Positions 28,766-39,267 of a stretch of 64,000 nucleotides of DNA are shown here, piece by piece; within the stretch, counting starts at the first letter, position 1; the number at the start of each line of letters is the position of its first letter. The DNA is taken from positions 62,001-126,000 of the forward strand of contig CP036272.1 in the NCBI GenBank assembly GCA_007745635.1, given 5' to 3'. Made by a program: the position numbers and the translations under genes. Below the pieces are notes generated by a model, which ran no database searches, had not been told where the DNA came from, and saw only the letters and a program-made list of their open reading frames with translations. The DNA comes from Stieleria bergensis. GTDB taxonomy: Bacteria; Planctomycetota; Planctomycetia; Pirellulales; Pirellulaceae.

Positions 28766-30277
28766 CTATTTTATCGGATTTCTTCTACCCCATGCCGCCC
28801 AGAACACGAGGCCAACGGCAAGTGTACCTAAGCCAACCAGGGCCTGAGCAGGGGATCTTAGGGCCGTCAACGATAGCACCGTTAATGTACCCCCAAGGTA
28901 AAGTAATGGTACCCAAGGATGTCCCCAAACCTGTATCTTGAGGTCACTCTTGCGGCCAACCCACAATGAGAGCATGCCACAAATTGCCGCACACAGCGAT
29001 AAGGTGAAGCCCAAGTAACCCAGTAGATCCGAAAGCCGAGTCGTCAAGACCACAACACTGGCCAAGCAGGCTTGCAGCGCGATCGCGATCCGCGGCAGCG
29101 GGTCGTTTTGAACGGTTTGGCGGTTCGAGCCAGATAATCCGTTATCGTCCAGTGTCTCGGTCGAGTTGATTTCCGACCCGGTTTCAGCCGATTTTCCTCG
29201 CAAAATCGCCGGCATCAGACCGTCAGATGACATCTTCTGATAAACCCGAGGCCCGGTCTGCGTGAGCGCCAGAACCGAAGTGATCAAGCCCAGGATGATC
29301 ATCACGCGGGTCATTGGACCCACCCACTGGCCGATTGCCAGGCCTTGAGAGGTAAGCCTTTCCCCCAAAGACTCTGCGGTTCGAGCGGCAATATCTTGTT
29401 GACCGGTCACCTGATCGGCGCTCGGCAAATACATGAAAACGAGGTTTAGAAGCACGTACAGCACCGTCACCAGGGTGGTTCCCAGCAACATGGCTCGGGG
29501 AACGTTGCGCCTTGGTTGCTTGATTTGTTCGCTCAGATAAACCGCGCCGTTAAAGCCGCTGTAGCTCAGTGAGATCCAAGTCAGCGCCGAGGCAAACGCC
29601 AGCGCACCAGGCCACCAATGAGTCGCGCCGGCTTGTTCAACCACGCCAGGCTCTGGCAGGGCGGGTTCTTGCAAACCCAGCCACAGCGAGCGAACGGAAA
29701 AGGCCAGCCCCAGAAACAGTGCGATCATCAGCAGCTTGGCAATCACCACTGCATCTTGTGTCCAGGCCCCACCGCGTAAGCTGGTCGCATGGATCAACGC
29801 TGCGATCACGATCAAGCCCACCGCAAACGCGCCTTGAGGCATCGCATCGATCAGTGGCGACGACCAGAGTCGCAGGTGAGATTCAAAGGTCGATGCCGCA
29901 AGCGCCATGGCGCCTGTAAATCCAGCCAGCAAGGAAACCCAACCGGCCATCATGCCGGCCGCTGGATGGACGCCGCGGGCGAGAAACAAGTACTCGCCAC
30001 CCGACTCAGCGTACCGGGCCGCCAAACCGCCATAGGTGATGGCACCGCTGATGGCGATGACACCGCCAACGATCCAGGCCCAGATCACGGTTGCCGGAGA
30101 GCCTAGGCTGGCCAACGAGAATCCGCTGGTTGTGTAGATGCCAGCGCCAATCATGCTGGCCGCGACGACCAGTGTTGCCGATGGCAATCCCAGCAGTCGA
30201 TTGCCTGCTGAGAGCTTCTCTGTGTCGTCTGCCGTTTCCGAGGCGACGGATGCATGAGTGTTTGGTTCCGACTGCAA
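28766..30277 (-). CDS. APC-superfamily amino acid permease
   Basis: A 503-residue inner-membrane transporter with about 12 hydrophobic helices. The APC signature GLPSATLVVAASMIGAGIY begins helix 1, and GGEYLFLARG follows helix 2. SYSGFNGAVYLSEQIKQPRRN is typical of the helix 6 region. A long hydrophilic loop (about 355-390) is unusual. It probably imports an amino acid or polyamine by proton or sodium coupling. The likely start is TTG, 2 nt after the DUF1501 stop, because no in-frame ATG precedes helix 1; TTG usage and weak ribosome site leave the start uncertain. It is read together with the DUF1501 and HTH genes on the minus strand. Confidence 0.85.
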   Translation of the reverse strand: MQSEPNTHASVASETADDTEKLSAGNRLLGLPSATLVVAASMIGAGIYTTSGFSLASLGSPATVIWAWIVGGVIAISGAITYGGLAARYAESGGEYLFLARGVHPAAGMMAGWVSLLAGFTGAMALAASTFESHLRLWSSPLIDAMPQGAFAVGLIVIAALIHATSLRGGAWTQDAVVIAKLLMIALFLGLAFSVRSLWLGLQEPALPEPGVVEQAGATHWWPGALAFASALTWISLSYSGFNGAVYLSEQIKQPRRNVPRAMLLGTTLVTVLYVLLNLVFMYLPSADQVTGQQDIAARTAESLGERLTSQGLAIGQWVGPMTRVMIILGLITSVLALTQTGPRVYQKMSSDGLMPAILRGKSAETGSEINSTETLDDNGLSGSNRQTVQNDPLPRIAIALQACLASVVVLTTRLSDLLGYLGFTLSLCAAICGMLSLWVGRKSDLKIQVWGHPWVPLLYLGGTLTVLSLTALRSPAQALVGLGTLAVGLVFWAAWGRRNPIK

Positions 30278-30279
30278 CT

Positions 30280-31752
30280 TCAGCTCAGGATTGGATTGAC
30301 TACATGGCCGCCTTCGATTCCTGTTAACCGCTGATCCAAGCCTTTGAAGGCATAAGTAAACCGGTCGGAATCAATTCCCATCAGGTGCAGGATCGTGGCG
30401 TTTAAGTCGCGGATGTGGACAGGATCGTTGACGATATTGTAACTGAATTCGTCGGTGGTCCCGTGCACCGTGCCACCTTTGATGCCGGCACCGGTCAACC
30501 AAACGCTAAAGCACTTGGGATGGTGATCGCGGCCATAGGTGTCTTTGGTCAGTTTTCCTTGGCAGTAAATGGTCCGCCCAAATTCGCCACCCCAGACGAC
30601 CAGTGTGTCGTCGAACATCCCACGTTGTTTTAAGTCCTTGATCAGGGCCGAACAGGGTTGGTCAATGTCGCGACATTGATTGGGAAGGTCTCTAGGCAGT
30701 GAACCGTGTTGATCCCAGCCGCGATGGAAGATCTGTGTGAATCGCACGCCACGTTCGGCCATTCGTCGCGACATGAGGCAGCAGTGAGCAAACGTGCCCG
30801 GCGTCGTCACATCGGGGCCGTACATGTCCAGCACATGCTGGGGCTCATCACTGATGTCTGCCAGTTCTGGAACACTGGTTTGCATGCGGAACGCCATTTC
30901 ATACTGTTCGATCCGAGCTTGCGTTTGCGGGTCGCCAATGGCGCGGGAAGTGTCTTGATTCATCGCGGCCAAAGCGTCAAGCATTTGTCGCCGAACTTCG
31001 CGACTGACGCCCTTGGGATTGGATAAATACAGCACCGGGTCACCGCTGCTACGCAACGAGACGCCTTGGTACTTGGTGGGTAAAAATCCGCTGCCCCAAA
31101 GTCGGTTGTACAGCGCTTGTGCTTCTTTCCGTCCGGTCCATGATGCCGTCATCACCAAGAAAGCGGGCAGGTTTTCGTTTTCGCTTCCCAGTCCATAGCT
31201 CAACCACGATCCCAAGCTAGCTTTGCCCGGCAGTTGATCGCCGGTGCAAATGTAGGTGATCGCGGGGTCGTGATTGATCGCTTCGGTGTGCATCGAGCGA
31301 ATCAGTGCCAGGTCATCGACATGCTTTGCGGTGTGTGGCAACAGCTCGCTGACCATGGTGCCAGATTGCCCATGTGGAGCAAACTTGTAGCGACTTGGTG
31401 CGACTGGGAAACGAGCCTGTCCGCTGGTCATGGTGGTCAAACGCTGGCCCATGCGAATCGTGTCCGGCAGGTCTTTGTCAAACCATTCGCTCATTTTGGG
31501 CTTGTGATCCCACATGTCGATCTGACTGGGAGCTCCTGACATGAACAGATAGATGGCCCGTTTTGCCTTTGGTTCATGGTGTGGCAGTTCCGGGATCGCT
31601 GCGGCGCTGGCTAGGCTTGGCGACAGGCTGCGATCGCCGGCCAAGCTTGCCAAGGCAGCTGTGCCAAGTCCGGTCGCTCCGCGAGCAAGCAAGGTGCGTC
31701 GTGAGAGCAAACGCCTGACTTGTGCCTGATAGCTTTCTGGCATGAGGTTCAT
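30280..31752 (-). CDS. DUF1501 protein (Tat-type signal, sulfatase/phosphatase-like fold)
   Basis: A 490-residue exported protein of the DUF1501 family. The N-terminus has an SRRTLLARG twin-arginine motif followed by a hydrophobic stretch, as usual for Tat export. Family marks include [49 protein letters not shown] and [18 protein letters not shown]. Members belong to the alkaline-phosphatase-like superfamily but have no proven substrate. It lies 61 bases downstream of a DUF1549/DUF1553 gene, the standard planctomycete pairing, suggesting joint work on an exported substrate. The permease start follows its stop by 2 nt. Confidence 0.9.
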   Translation of the reverse strand: MNLMPESYQAQVRRLLSRRTLLARGATGLGTAALASLAGDRSLSPSLASAAAIPELPHHEPKAKRAIYLFMSGAPSQIDMWDHKPKMSEWFDKDLPDTIRMGQRLTTMTSGQARFPVAPSRYKFAPHGQSGTMVSELLPHTAKHVDDLALIRSMHTEAINHDPAITYICTGDQLPGKASLGSWLSYGLGSENENLPAFLVMTASWTGRKEAQALYNRLWGSGFLPTKYQGVSLRSSGDPVLYLSNPKGVSREVRRQMLDALAAMNQDTSRAIGDPQTQARIEQYEMAFRMQTSVPELADISDEPQHVLDMYGPDVTTPGTFAHCCLMSRRMAERGVRFTQIFHRGWDQHGSLPRDLPNQCRDIDQPCSALIKDLKQRGMFDDTLVVWGGEFGRTIYCQGKLTKDTYGRDHHPKCFSVWLTGAGIKGGTVHGTTDEFSYNIVNDPVHIRDLNATILHLMGIDSDRFTYAFKGLDQRLTGIEGGHVVNPILS

Positions 31753-31813
31753 CGTTTGGTGTTCCTGGTAAGTTGCGATGTTTCGCCGGTCGAACGGGGA
31801 CGCAGGGGTTGGT

Positions 31814-34800
31814 TTACTGGTTTACGACTTGGTCAAGGTTCAGCAGGGCACTGCAAAGCATCATCCAGGCAGCGTGTTCTGCCGCATCCTGCATGGCGAT
31901 TTCGCCTTCGTCCACCGCCAGCAGATCCGTTGCCGCCCCGGTGGTCAATTCAGCTTGTTCGCCGTAGTGGCTGCGCATCTGTTCAAGCAGTTTGAGCGCT
32001 GCACTTAGCTGATGATCACTTGGCGGATGCGTCGTGACGGTTTCAAACAGCCACGTGATTCGCTGTGCATCATCGCCAGCTTTGACGTCGTTGGTGGTCA
32101 GTGCTCGATGAGCCAAGTGTTTCGCTGATTGCAGGTACTGTTGTTCGTTCATCAGCAACAGAGCTTGCAGCGGTGTGTTGGTCCGTTCACGCCGCGCCGT
32201 GCAGCTCTCCCGGCTCGGTGCGTCAAAAGTTGACATCGTTGGCGGAGCACTGGTGCGTTTCCAGAAAATGTAGACGCTGCGGCGGAACTGTTTCTCAGGA
32301 TCTTGATCGGCGACAAAGTTTGCGGTGTCGCTGCGCGTGTAACCCACCGCGTACCACAGACCTTTGGGCTGCGGAGGTTTGACGCTGGGACCACTGAACG
32401 CCAAATTCAACAAGCCACTTAACGCCAACGACTGGTCGCGTAGCACTTCGGCATCAAGCCGGAAACGTGGTCCACGGGCGAAGTAGCGATTGGCCGGATC
32501 GAGTTCATGATTGGCGGGGTCGACTTTGGCGTCACGGCAGAAGGTCTCGCTGGTCACAATCTGTTTCAGCAACGCTTTGACGTCCCAGCCACCGGCTTGA
32601 AACTCCAGTGCCAGATGGTCCAGCAGTTCTTGATGGCTCGGTGGTTCGCCTTGGCTACCAAAGTCTTCGCTGGAGCGGACGATGCCGGTTCCCATCAAGA
32701 CTTGCCAAAATCGATTCACCGCGACACGTGCCGTCAGTGGGTTCTCGGGAGTTGTCAGCCACCGCGCTAATCCCAAACGATTCTTCGGTGCCGAGTCGGG
32801 CATCGATGGCAAGAACGCGGGGACTTCGCGCGGCACGCTATCGCCAGGTTGATCATATTGTCCACGCATCAGAACATGAGCCTGACGAGGCTTGGCAAGT
32901 TCTTTCCAGACCAGCGTGGTGGCGATCTTGTTTTCGATGTCCTGTTTGGCTTTCTTAGATCCAGCGATCAGGTCCTGCAGCGCCGTCCAGTCTTCGTGGT
33001 CACAATGCACTTGGCGATAGTAGGTTCGCAGTGACTCCTTTTGTAACTCGCTGCGTTCGTCTCGTGCAGTCGCAACCAGTTGACGGATCGATTCCGGCAC
33101 TGGCAACGCCGGAGAGCGAAACGCATAGGTCAGCATGGGATCACGCTGGCTGGTGATCGTCTTGATAAATAAATGGTTGTCGCCTTTGACCAAGTCAAGC
33201 TTGTAAGTATTGGCCAGCGGCTTCATGGGGCCCGTGCGACGAACATCTGCGATGCGTTTCTTATTCAAAAACACAATCGTGGCATCGGAACTGCCTAGCA
33301 GCAGGTCAATGCTTTGTGCTTTGGGAGATTTCAGTGACTGGTAGAACACATTGATCGTGACGCCATCATCGCGATAGGGCAGTGCATTGGTTTTGACTTC
33401 ACTGATGGATTCGGCAAGCTGCCATTTGATTTCTTGCTCACCATCTCGGAATGTCGCGTTTGGATCAAAGGTTGCATTTTCGGCCGCAACGTTTCTGCCG
33501 TAGGCCGCTTGGGCTGATTCGGCAGCAAACGGACCCGCCAATTGCAGCGGTCCCAGTTCGACCCATTCCTGCGGCACCTCCGGTTCGCCTTCAGCTAAGT
33601 CCAGCTTGACGGCGTGGAACTGATGACTGCCGTAGATGCTTTGGTATTCCAGGCGGACTCGTAATCGATTGGCACCTTCCTGCAGGCGCTTCGTTAACTC
33701 TGGCAAACCGAACGCGGCGCTGCGACTGCCGTTCTTTTCATGCCCGCCGACGGCCCAGCCTTCATCGCCCACTCGTTTGCCATCGATCGCATACGAGAGA
33801 GCGAATTTGCCATTGGGTTGTTCATAATCGGCGACGGCCTGAGAGATCTTCAGCGACTGCCATTGCACGTCAGCGTTGGGCTCGGCGTCATCATCCACTT
33901 GCGCGGTTTCAAAGGTGATCTCCGTCAGAACGGCGTTTCCATTGCTTGCGCGACCGACCCGATTGGAGGTTGGTTCGGCGATGACTGACAGCAGAGCGGT
34001 GCCCCAGTCTGACTGGTCTGTCTCAGCAGGCAGTGCGAGCACGATGGAGTGAGTGTCCTTGTCAGCGATCTCCTTGCCCGAGCGGACGATGGTTTCTTCA
34101 TCGATGTGTAATGGCTTGCCGGCTTGGCTGGTGGCGGCCAGTGCTTTTAAGGTGACGGGGTCTGCAGCGGGTTCATCGCTGGGCTTCTCGACAGGCTTGG
34201 CAGCGAGCTGGTTTTCCCATTCGACTTGCGCCGCGTCGACGGTGGGCAGGTCACCTTGCTTCTCTGTTTGGTAATCAGCGATCTGTTCGGTCAGCTGTTT
34301 GATTTGCTCGATTTGTTCGGTGGTCGGAACTTTGACGACCGGTGGATGGTCTTTTTTGTTTCCATCCAAAGCGCGACCATCGAGGCTGTTGAAGAACGCT
34401 GACAGCGAGTAGTAATCTTGCTGCGTGATGGGATCAAATTTATGGTCGTGACAAACGGCGCACTGTGTCGTCAAGCCAAGAAAGATAGTTCCAAAGGCGT
34501 CGGTGCGGTCGATGACATTCCGCGCAAACACTTCATCGTAGATTGATCCGCCTTCGCTGGTGGTGACATTCAGTCGATTGAATCCACTGGCGATCTGTTG
34601 TTTCAGGGTGGCGTTGGGCAGCAAGTCGCCAGCCAGTTGTTCGGTGATGAACTGATCAAACGGCATGTTCTGGTTGATCGCTTCGATGACCCAGTCTCGA
34701 TAGGGCCACATTTCGCGATAGTTATCCAGGTGCAAGCCATGGGTGTCGCCATAGCGAACGAGGTCCAGCCATTGCCGACCCCAGTGCTGGCCGAACGAGG

Positions 34801-35455
34801 GTGAGGCAAGAAGTTCGTCGACCAAGGTTTCGTAATTCAGCTTGCCTGTTTTAACGGCCTGAATCTGTTGCCGAGTCGGTGGCAGGCCTGTCAGTGCCAG
34901 GGTCGCGCGACGCAGCAGCGTCAGGTCATCGGCTCGCGGGCCGACTTTCAGCCCTTGTGCTTTGATCTCTTTGTCGATCAAAACGTCGATGGCATGAACG
35001 TCTGCTTTGCTGGTGACTGGGCTTTGCTTTGGCGGAACGAATGCCCAATGCGATTGCACTTTGCCGCCCGCTTTGATCCAGCGATTCAGGATGGCGATTT
35101 GATCGTCCGTCAATGGCTTGTTGTACGCTGGCGGTGGCATGATCAATTCTGGATCATCGCTGGTGATTCGATCATGAAATTCACCGTCGATCACCGATTC
35201 CACGCCCTGGCTCTGGTCCAGTCGCAGATCGGCTTCGCGTTTGTGCTGGTCGGGGCCATGGCAGGCAAAGCAGTGGTCGGACAGGATCGGTCGAACTTCG
35301 CGCACGAAGTCAACGGTTGCAGAGTCTTCGGCCACCGCAGGGCTGATCAGCCCTAGCCCGATCAGCGCCAAGCAGCTGGCAATCGCTTGTTCAAAAAGAC
35401 GTTTGCTTGTCCGTGCGAATACTGTGTTTGGTAGGATTCGAATGGGATCGCTCAT
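31814..35455 (-). CDS. Exported DUF1549/DUF1553 protein with N-terminal cytochrome c (PSCyt1)
   Basis: A 1213-residue exported protein in the usual order: signal peptide (about 15-43, ISPAVAED); PSCyt1 heme motif C62-F-A-C65-H66 with [14 protein letters not shown]1549 ([25 protein letters not shown]); an inserted region with a LamG-like or beta-sandwich look; and DUF1553 ([57 protein letters not shown]). The start MSDPIRIL is preferred because the signal then sits at the N-terminus; an ATG at 35596, 3 nt after the DUF1499 stop, would add 47 residues. It partners the DUF1501 gene downstream. The heme suggests redox chemistry on a polymer. Confidence 0.9.
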   Translation of the reverse strand: MSDPIRILPNTVFARTSKRLFEQAIASCLALIGLGLISPAVAEDSATVDFVREVRPILSDHCFACHGPDQHKREADLRLDQSQGVESVIDGEFHDRITSDDPELIMPPPAYNKPLTDDQIAILNRWIKAGGKVQSHWAFVPPKQSPVTSKADVHAIDVLIDKEIKAQGLKVGPRADDLTLLRRATLALTGLPPTRQQIQAVKTGKLNYETLVDELLASPSFGQHWGRQWLDLVRYGDTHGLHLDNYREMWPYRDWVIEAINQNMPFDQFITEQLAGDLLPNATLKQQIASGFNRLNVTTSEGGSIYDEVFARNVIDRTDAFGTIFLGLTTQCAVCHDHKFDPITQQDYYSLSAFFNSLDGRALDGNKKDHPPVVKVPTTEQIEQIKQLTEQIADYQTEKQGDLPTVDAAQVEWENQLAAKPVEKPSDEPAADPVTLKALAATSQAGKPLHIDEETIVRSGKEIADKDTHSIVLALPAETDQSDWGTALLSVIAEPTSNRVGRASNGNAVLTEITFETAQVDDDAEPNADVQWQSLKISQAVADYEQPNGKFALSYAIDGKRVGDEGWAVGGHEKNGSRSAAFGLPELTKRLQEGANRLRVRLEYQSIYGSHQFHAVKLDLAEGEPEVPQEWVELGPLQLAGPFAAESAQAAYGRNVAAENATFDPNATFRDGEQEIKWQLAESISEVKTNALPYRDDGVTINVFYQSLKSPKAQSIDLLLGSSDATIVFLNKKRIADVRRTGPMKPLANTYKLDLVKGDNHLFIKTITSQRDPMLTYAFRSPALPVPESIRQLVATARDERSELQKESLRTYYRQVHCDHEDWTALQDLIAGSKKAKQDIENKIATTLVWKELAKPRQAHVLMRGQYDQPGDSVPREVPAFLPSMPDSAPKNRLGLARWLTTPENPLTARVAVNRFWQVLMGTGIVRSSEDFGSQGEPPSHQELLDHLALEFQAGGWDVKALLKQIVTSETFCRDAKVDPANHELDPANRYFARGPRFRLDAEVLRDQSLALSGLLNLAFSGPSVKPPQPKGLWYAVGYTRSDTANFVADQDPEKQFRRSVYIFWKRTSAPPTMSTFDAPSRESCTARRERTNTPLQALLLMNEQQYLQSAKHLAHRALTTNDVKAGDDAQRITWLFETVTTHPPSDHQLSAALKLLEQMRSHYGEQAELTTGAATDLLAVDEGEIAMQDAAEHAAWMMLCSALLNLDQVVNQ

Positions 35456-35599
35456 GAGTGGTGCTTCGGTGGTTGGCCAGCGCTTGGGCCGTCTTTCAGT
35501 GGCCATTGCGTGGGAGCCGTTGTGTGAGGCCTGGGAATGGTGGGCCGTCATGCGAGAGACGCAGAGGGTGGGAACGGACCGCCAAAATCCGTCCATAGT

Positions 35600-36112
35600 T
35601 TAGCTACTAGGAGCCTGATTGGCTGGGGCTGAGAGTCTGTTTTCGGCAAGTCGACCGATTCCCTGGGTCAGTTCTTTCAGGTTTCGCGGATTTTGGCCCA
35701 AATCACCTTTGCCAAGACGCGATTGGCTCTCTGCATGCAGAGACAGGAAGCCGCCATCAACGGGCGTCAGTCGCACTGTGATATCGTCAACAAAGCGAAA
35801 AAGTTTCGTGCTGCGCGTTAGGCGAATGACTGACAGCGCGGTTGGCGTTGTGTCCTCGGATTCGGCGGTTTCGTCGTCCAGGACACTCCAGTGACTTTGC
35901 GATTGGACCCAGTCCATGATCAATGCTTGCGCTGCATCAGCATCCATCTCTAAGGTCAGTGGCCGCAGTTCTGGATCCTCCGCTTGTTCGGAAAGCTCAG
36001 CAAAGTTCGTCGTCCAATCACGGCCCCAGTCGTCGATTTGCGCAGCGATGGTTCCCAGAATCAGCAGAGTCACGATCAGAGCGAGCCAAGGAATCATTTT
36101 CTTCATCGTCAT
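35600..36112 (-). CDS. DUF1499-like membrane-anchored protein
   Basis: A 170-residue protein with one N-terminal membrane helix (IPWLALIVTLLILGTIAA) and a soluble part with DUF1499-like marks: VDDITVRLTPVDGGFLSLHAESQSRLGKGDLG and NLKELTQGIGR toward the end (quoted in parts). Function of the family is unknown. It may face the periplasm or cytoplasm. It directly precedes the DUF1549/1553 gene on the same strand; the 3-nt gap applies only if that gene starts at its first ATG. Confidence 0.7.
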   Translation of the reverse strand: MTMKKMIPWLALIVTLLILGTIAAQIDDWGRDWTTNFAELSEQAEDPELRPLTLEMDADAAQALIMDWVQSQSHWSVLDDETAESEDTTPTALSVIRLTRSTKLFRFVDDITVRLTPVDGGFLSLHAESQSRLGKGDLGQNPRNLKELTQGIGRLAENRLSAPANQAPSS

Positions 36113-36273
36113 TTGGGTGCCAAGAGGGTCGAGTCAAAGCTCGCCCTGCGGTAAGGTTGGTGTTTCGATCTGATGCGAATTGAACCGCAAACAGGCCTAT
36201 GAATCGCTGGCCGTGGTGTTCGAGGCGTTGTCTGACTTGAGTCCTTGGTAAGCCTAACCGTTGAGCGAGATTG

Positions 36274-37617
36274 ATGGCACAGCAAACTCCTTCACTTTTT
36301 CAGTCGCAAGAAGATGACGCGCTGGCGGCGGCTCAGCCGTTGGCGGCACGCATGCGACCTCAAAAGCTGGACCAGTATGTCGGGCAACAACATATTTTAG
36401 GTCCCGGCAAGTTGCTGCGACGCATGATTGGTGCAGGACGATTGGGGTCGATCATTTTGTCCGGACCTCCCGGCACCGGCAAAACAACCCTGGCGCACTT
36501 GTTAGCGGGTGAAACGGGCAGTCAGTTTCGTGCACTCAGCGCCGTCACCGGAGGCGTCAAAGAGGTCCGCGAAGTGCTTGCCTGGGCAACGGATTTGGTC
36601 GCCAGCGGTCAACCTCGGCCCGTCTTGTTTGTCGACGAAATCCACCGCTTCAGCAAAAGCCAGCAAGACGCTCTGTTGCCAGACGTTGAGGCAGGGATCG
36701 TGTCATTGATCGGCGCCACAACCAGTAATCCACACTTTGCCGTCAATGCGGCGTTGATCAGCCGAAGCCAGGTCTTTCAGCTCCAGTCGCTTCGCAGCGA
36801 AGAGATTAAGCAGTTGCTACAGACCGCGATTGAGGATCCGATTCGTGGCTTGGGCAAATTGTCAGTGCAGGTCGAGGATGACGCGATCGAATTGCTGGCA
36901 GATGTCTCCGAAGGTGACGCGCGACGCGCGTTGACGGCTTTGGAGATCGCCGTGTCCAGTACCTCCGACAGCAAAGTCACGATTCAGGAAGCCGCGGAGT
37001 CGATCGGGAAACGCATCGCTGGGTATGACGGCACCGGTGATGATCATTATGACTTGATCAGTGCCATGATCAAAAGCATCCGTGGAAGCGATCCGGATGC
37101 TGCGATCTACTGGTTGGCTCGAATGCTAGACGGTGGCGAAGATTTGCGTTTCCTTTGCCGACGCTTAGTGATTCTGGCTAGCGAAGACATTGGCAACGCG
37201 GATCCGCAAGCTTTGCCGATGGCTGTCAGTTGCATGCAGGCCTGTGAATGGATCGGTTTACCCGAAAGCGAATTCATGCTGGCGCAGACCGCAACGTACC
37301 TGGCCTTGGCCCCGAAAAGCAACTCGGCAGGAGTGGCTCTAAGCAACGCACGAAAGGACTTGCGCGAAAAGAAAATCGTTGCCGTTCCGCCGTCTTTGCG
37401 CGACGCTCATGGCAGTTCCGCAAAAGCAGAAGGTCGCGGGGAAGGGTACATGTACAGCCATGATTATCCCAATGCGATCGCACCTCAGCGTTACTTGGAC
37501 AACGAGCAACCCTATTACCAGCCCAACAATCGGGGCTTCGAAAGGGAGTTGCAGAAACGACTGGACTGGATCAACAAGCAGCGCCAGTCGTCGCCACCAT
37601 CGTCGGATAGCCGCTGA
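36274..37617 (+). CDS. rarA: Replication-associated recombination protein A (RarA/MgsA), AAA+ ATPase
   Basis: A 447-residue cytoplasmic clamp-loader-like ATPase that acts at stalled replication forks. Walker A is GPPGTGKTT at 64-72. Walker B is VLFVDEIHRFSKSQQDALLP. Sensor 1 is GATTSNPHF with arginine-finger ALISRSQVF. The C-terminal tetramerisation part has YDLISAMIKSIRGSDPDAA and SEDIGNADPQAL, all standard RarA features, and the length is normal. The start is ATG at 36274, one codon after a TTG. It stands at the head of a short plus-strand block after the minus-strand DUF1499 gene, so its promoter lies in 36113-36273. Confidence 0.95.
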   Translation: MAQQTPSLFQSQEDDALAAAQPLAARMRPQKLDQYVGQQHILGPGKLLRRMIGAGRLGSIILSGPPGTGKTTLAHLLAGETGSQFRALSAVTGGVKEVREVLAWATDLVASGQPRPVLFVDEIHRFSKSQQDALLPDVEAGIVSLIGATTSNPHFAVNAALISRSQVFQLQSLRSEEIKQLLQTAIEDPIRGLGKLSVQVEDDAIELLADVSEGDARRALTALEIAVSSTSDSKVTIQEAAESIGKRIAGYDGTGDDHYDLISAMIKSIRGSDPDAAIYWLARMLDGGEDLRFLCRRLVILASEDIGNADPQALPMAVSCMQACEWIGLPESEFMLAQTATYLALAPKSNSAGVALSNARKDLREKKIVAVPPSLRDAHGSSAKAEGRGEGYMYSHDYPNAIAPQRYLDNEQPYYQPNNRGFERELQKRLDWINKQRQSSPPSSDSR

Positions 37618-37746
37618 GCCATCGGGGGCTTCTCGTTCCGGGGACAGTGTCTGTCGATTGTGTGGATTCTGCAGCCTGTGGCTCCAGTTTACGATCCTTG
37701 CTGGTGATTGGATCCGCTGAGCAGAAAGGGGAGAACGGACAGCAAC

Positions 37747-37764
37747 CTAGACTTTTAGGTCTAG
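37747..37764. promoter_or_regulatory. Perfect inverted repeat upstream of the O-antigen-ligase-like gene
   Basis: CTAGAC (37747-37752) and GTCTAG (37759-37764) flank TTTTAG, about 35 bases before the ATG at 37800. It could be an operator or an RNA hairpin in the leader. No regulator is known to bind here. Confidence 0.35.
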
Positions 37765-37799
37765 TGATTGTCCCCGCCCTCGGTGTTATTTCTGCTTCC

Positions 37800-39209
37800 A
37801 TGAAGCTGCTAATCGTCCTCTTTCTGATCGCAGGTCTCGTCTGGGCAGTGGCCTTGATGCGGCGGTTGCCGAAACAGCACACGCAGTCTCTGTCTCGATC
37901 AGTGGTGTGGTTGCTGCTGATCGGAACCGTGTTGGGGCCCGCTTCGTTTGCCATTGAGGGGCCGATCCAAATCAGTGTCGATCGAGTGTTTTTGGCGCTG
38001 GTCTGTGTTGCCGCTGTGATTCAGTGGCGGTTTGGCGTGTTGCGACTTGATCGCTGGCAGCGGGTCGACATCGTATTGGGGCTGTTCACGGTTTATCTGT
38101 TGTTTAAGTCACTTGGCGGTGTGCCTGATGAGGCTCGCGTCAATCCGATGGGACGATGGCTGTTCTATGTCTTTGTGCCGTTGATGGTGTACACGCTCGC
38201 TCGCTTTTCTCGCTGCACGCGATCGGACTTTCGCTGGATGCTCAACGCGCTGATTGGCTTGGGTTTGTATCTGTCCGTGATGGCGATGTTCGAAGTCTTG
38301 GGATGGCACCATTTGGTGTTTCCACGATCGATTGTTGATCCGACGCAGTGGGAGTTCTTTGGTCGCGGTCGCGGTCCACTGATGAATCCGATCGGCAACG
38401 GGTTTGTGATTTCACTGGGGATCGCTGCGTTGACCACTCGGTTCCTGGATGTCGGGCGCCAAGGCAAGATGATTTGTCTCTGCTGTGGCGTGATCTTGAT
38501 GGCGGGCTGCTATGCAACGCTGACGCGAAGCTGTTGGATCGGTGCTGTTGGTCCACTCATGATCGCCGGCTGGGTGTTTGGTTCCCGAGCGATTCGTGCT
38601 CTGGCACTGGTTGCCTGTGTGTTGGCGGGGATGGTCTTGGTGACCGATACCGGCCGCTTGCTTGTCCGTGAGGTTGTCGCCATGAAACGCGATCAAGCGC
38701 TTTCGGCAAAGGACGCCGCCAAGTCCGTTTCGTTGCGTCCCTTGTTGGCCATCGTTGCTTGGGAGATGTTTTGCGATAAGCCGTTGGTCGGTCATGGCTT
38801 TGGACAGTACTTTCAACACAGCCAACCCTATTTCAGTTCGCGATCCTATGGGCTGCCTTTAGAACAGGCTCGCGGTTATGAACATCACAACACCTTTTTG
38901 GCGTTGTTGGTCGATACCGGATTGATCGGCTTGGGATTGTTCTTGCTGGCGATTGCAGTCGTTGCCGCGCGGGCCTGGTCGATGCTTAGAGATCCGCGCA
39001 GAGAAACAGCTGCCAAGCAGATGGGGCTGTTCTTTCTATGTTTGTTTGCCGCGTATTTGCCCAATGCCGTTTTTCACGACATGACCATCATTCCAATGGT
39101 TCAGACGTTCGTGCTGGCCTTCGCAGGCTTTGTGGTCTCGGTGGATGATCGAGGTTTCGCAGGCCAACGGAATGCAGAAGAACCGAAGTTGCGGTTGGCG
39201 ATGCAGTAA
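37800..39209 (+). CDS. O-antigen ligase/polymerase-like polytopic membrane protein (Wzy/WaaL-type)
   Basis: A 469-residue inner-membrane protein with about 11-12 hydrophobic helices. The typical large periplasmic loop near residues 315-370 contains GHGFGQYF and ends in YEHHNTFLALLVDTGLIG. The H-N-x-F-L pattern and following hydrophobic helix are the Wzy_C/O-antigen ligase signature. It would polymerise or ligate surface polysaccharide repeat units. The start MKLLIVLFLIAG opens the first helix; the open frame extends upstream, but that part is hydrophilic and overlaps an inverted repeat. No other glycan genes are next to it, which is unusual for this family. Confidence 0.8.
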   Translation: MKLLIVLFLIAGLVWAVALMRRLPKQHTQSLSRSVVWLLLIGTVLGPASFAIEGPIQISVDRVFLALVCVAAVIQWRFGVLRLDRWQRVDIVLGLFTVYLLFKSLGGVPDEARVNPMGRWLFYVFVPLMVYTLARFSRCTRSDFRWMLNALIGLGLYLSVMAMFEVLGWHHLVFPRSIVDPTQWEFFGRGRGPLMNPIGNGFVISLGIAALTTRFLDVGRQGKMICLCCGVILMAGCYATLTRSCWIGAVGPLMIAGWVFGSRAIRALALVACVLAGMVLVTDTGRLLVREVVAMKRDQALSAKDAAKSVSLRPLLAIVAWEMFCDKPLVGHGFGQYFQHSQPYFSSRSYGLPLEQARGYEHHNTFLALLVDTGLIGLGLFLLAIAVVAARAWSMLRDPRRETAAKQMGLFFLCLFAAYLPNAVFHDMTIIPMVQTFVLAFAGFVVSVDDRGFAGQRNAEEPKLRLAMQ

Positions 39210-39210
39210 C

Positions 39211-39267
39211 ACGCTCATGCAGAACACACTCATACAGAACACGCTCATACAGAACACGCTCATACAG
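39211..39267. repeat. 15-bp tandem repeat at a convergent gene junction, 3.8 copies
   Basis: Units of ACGCTCATACAGAAC begin 2 nt after the stop of the ligase-like gene. They run into the stop codon of the convergent regulator (39260-39262). The first two units carry single-base changes; the last two are identical over the bases present. Confidence 0.9.

Noticed and set aside
39036-39263. Minus-strand frame with CMSVF repeats
   Set aside because: It is the reverse reading of the 15-bp array plus the end of the ligase-like gene; no ribosome site or domain.
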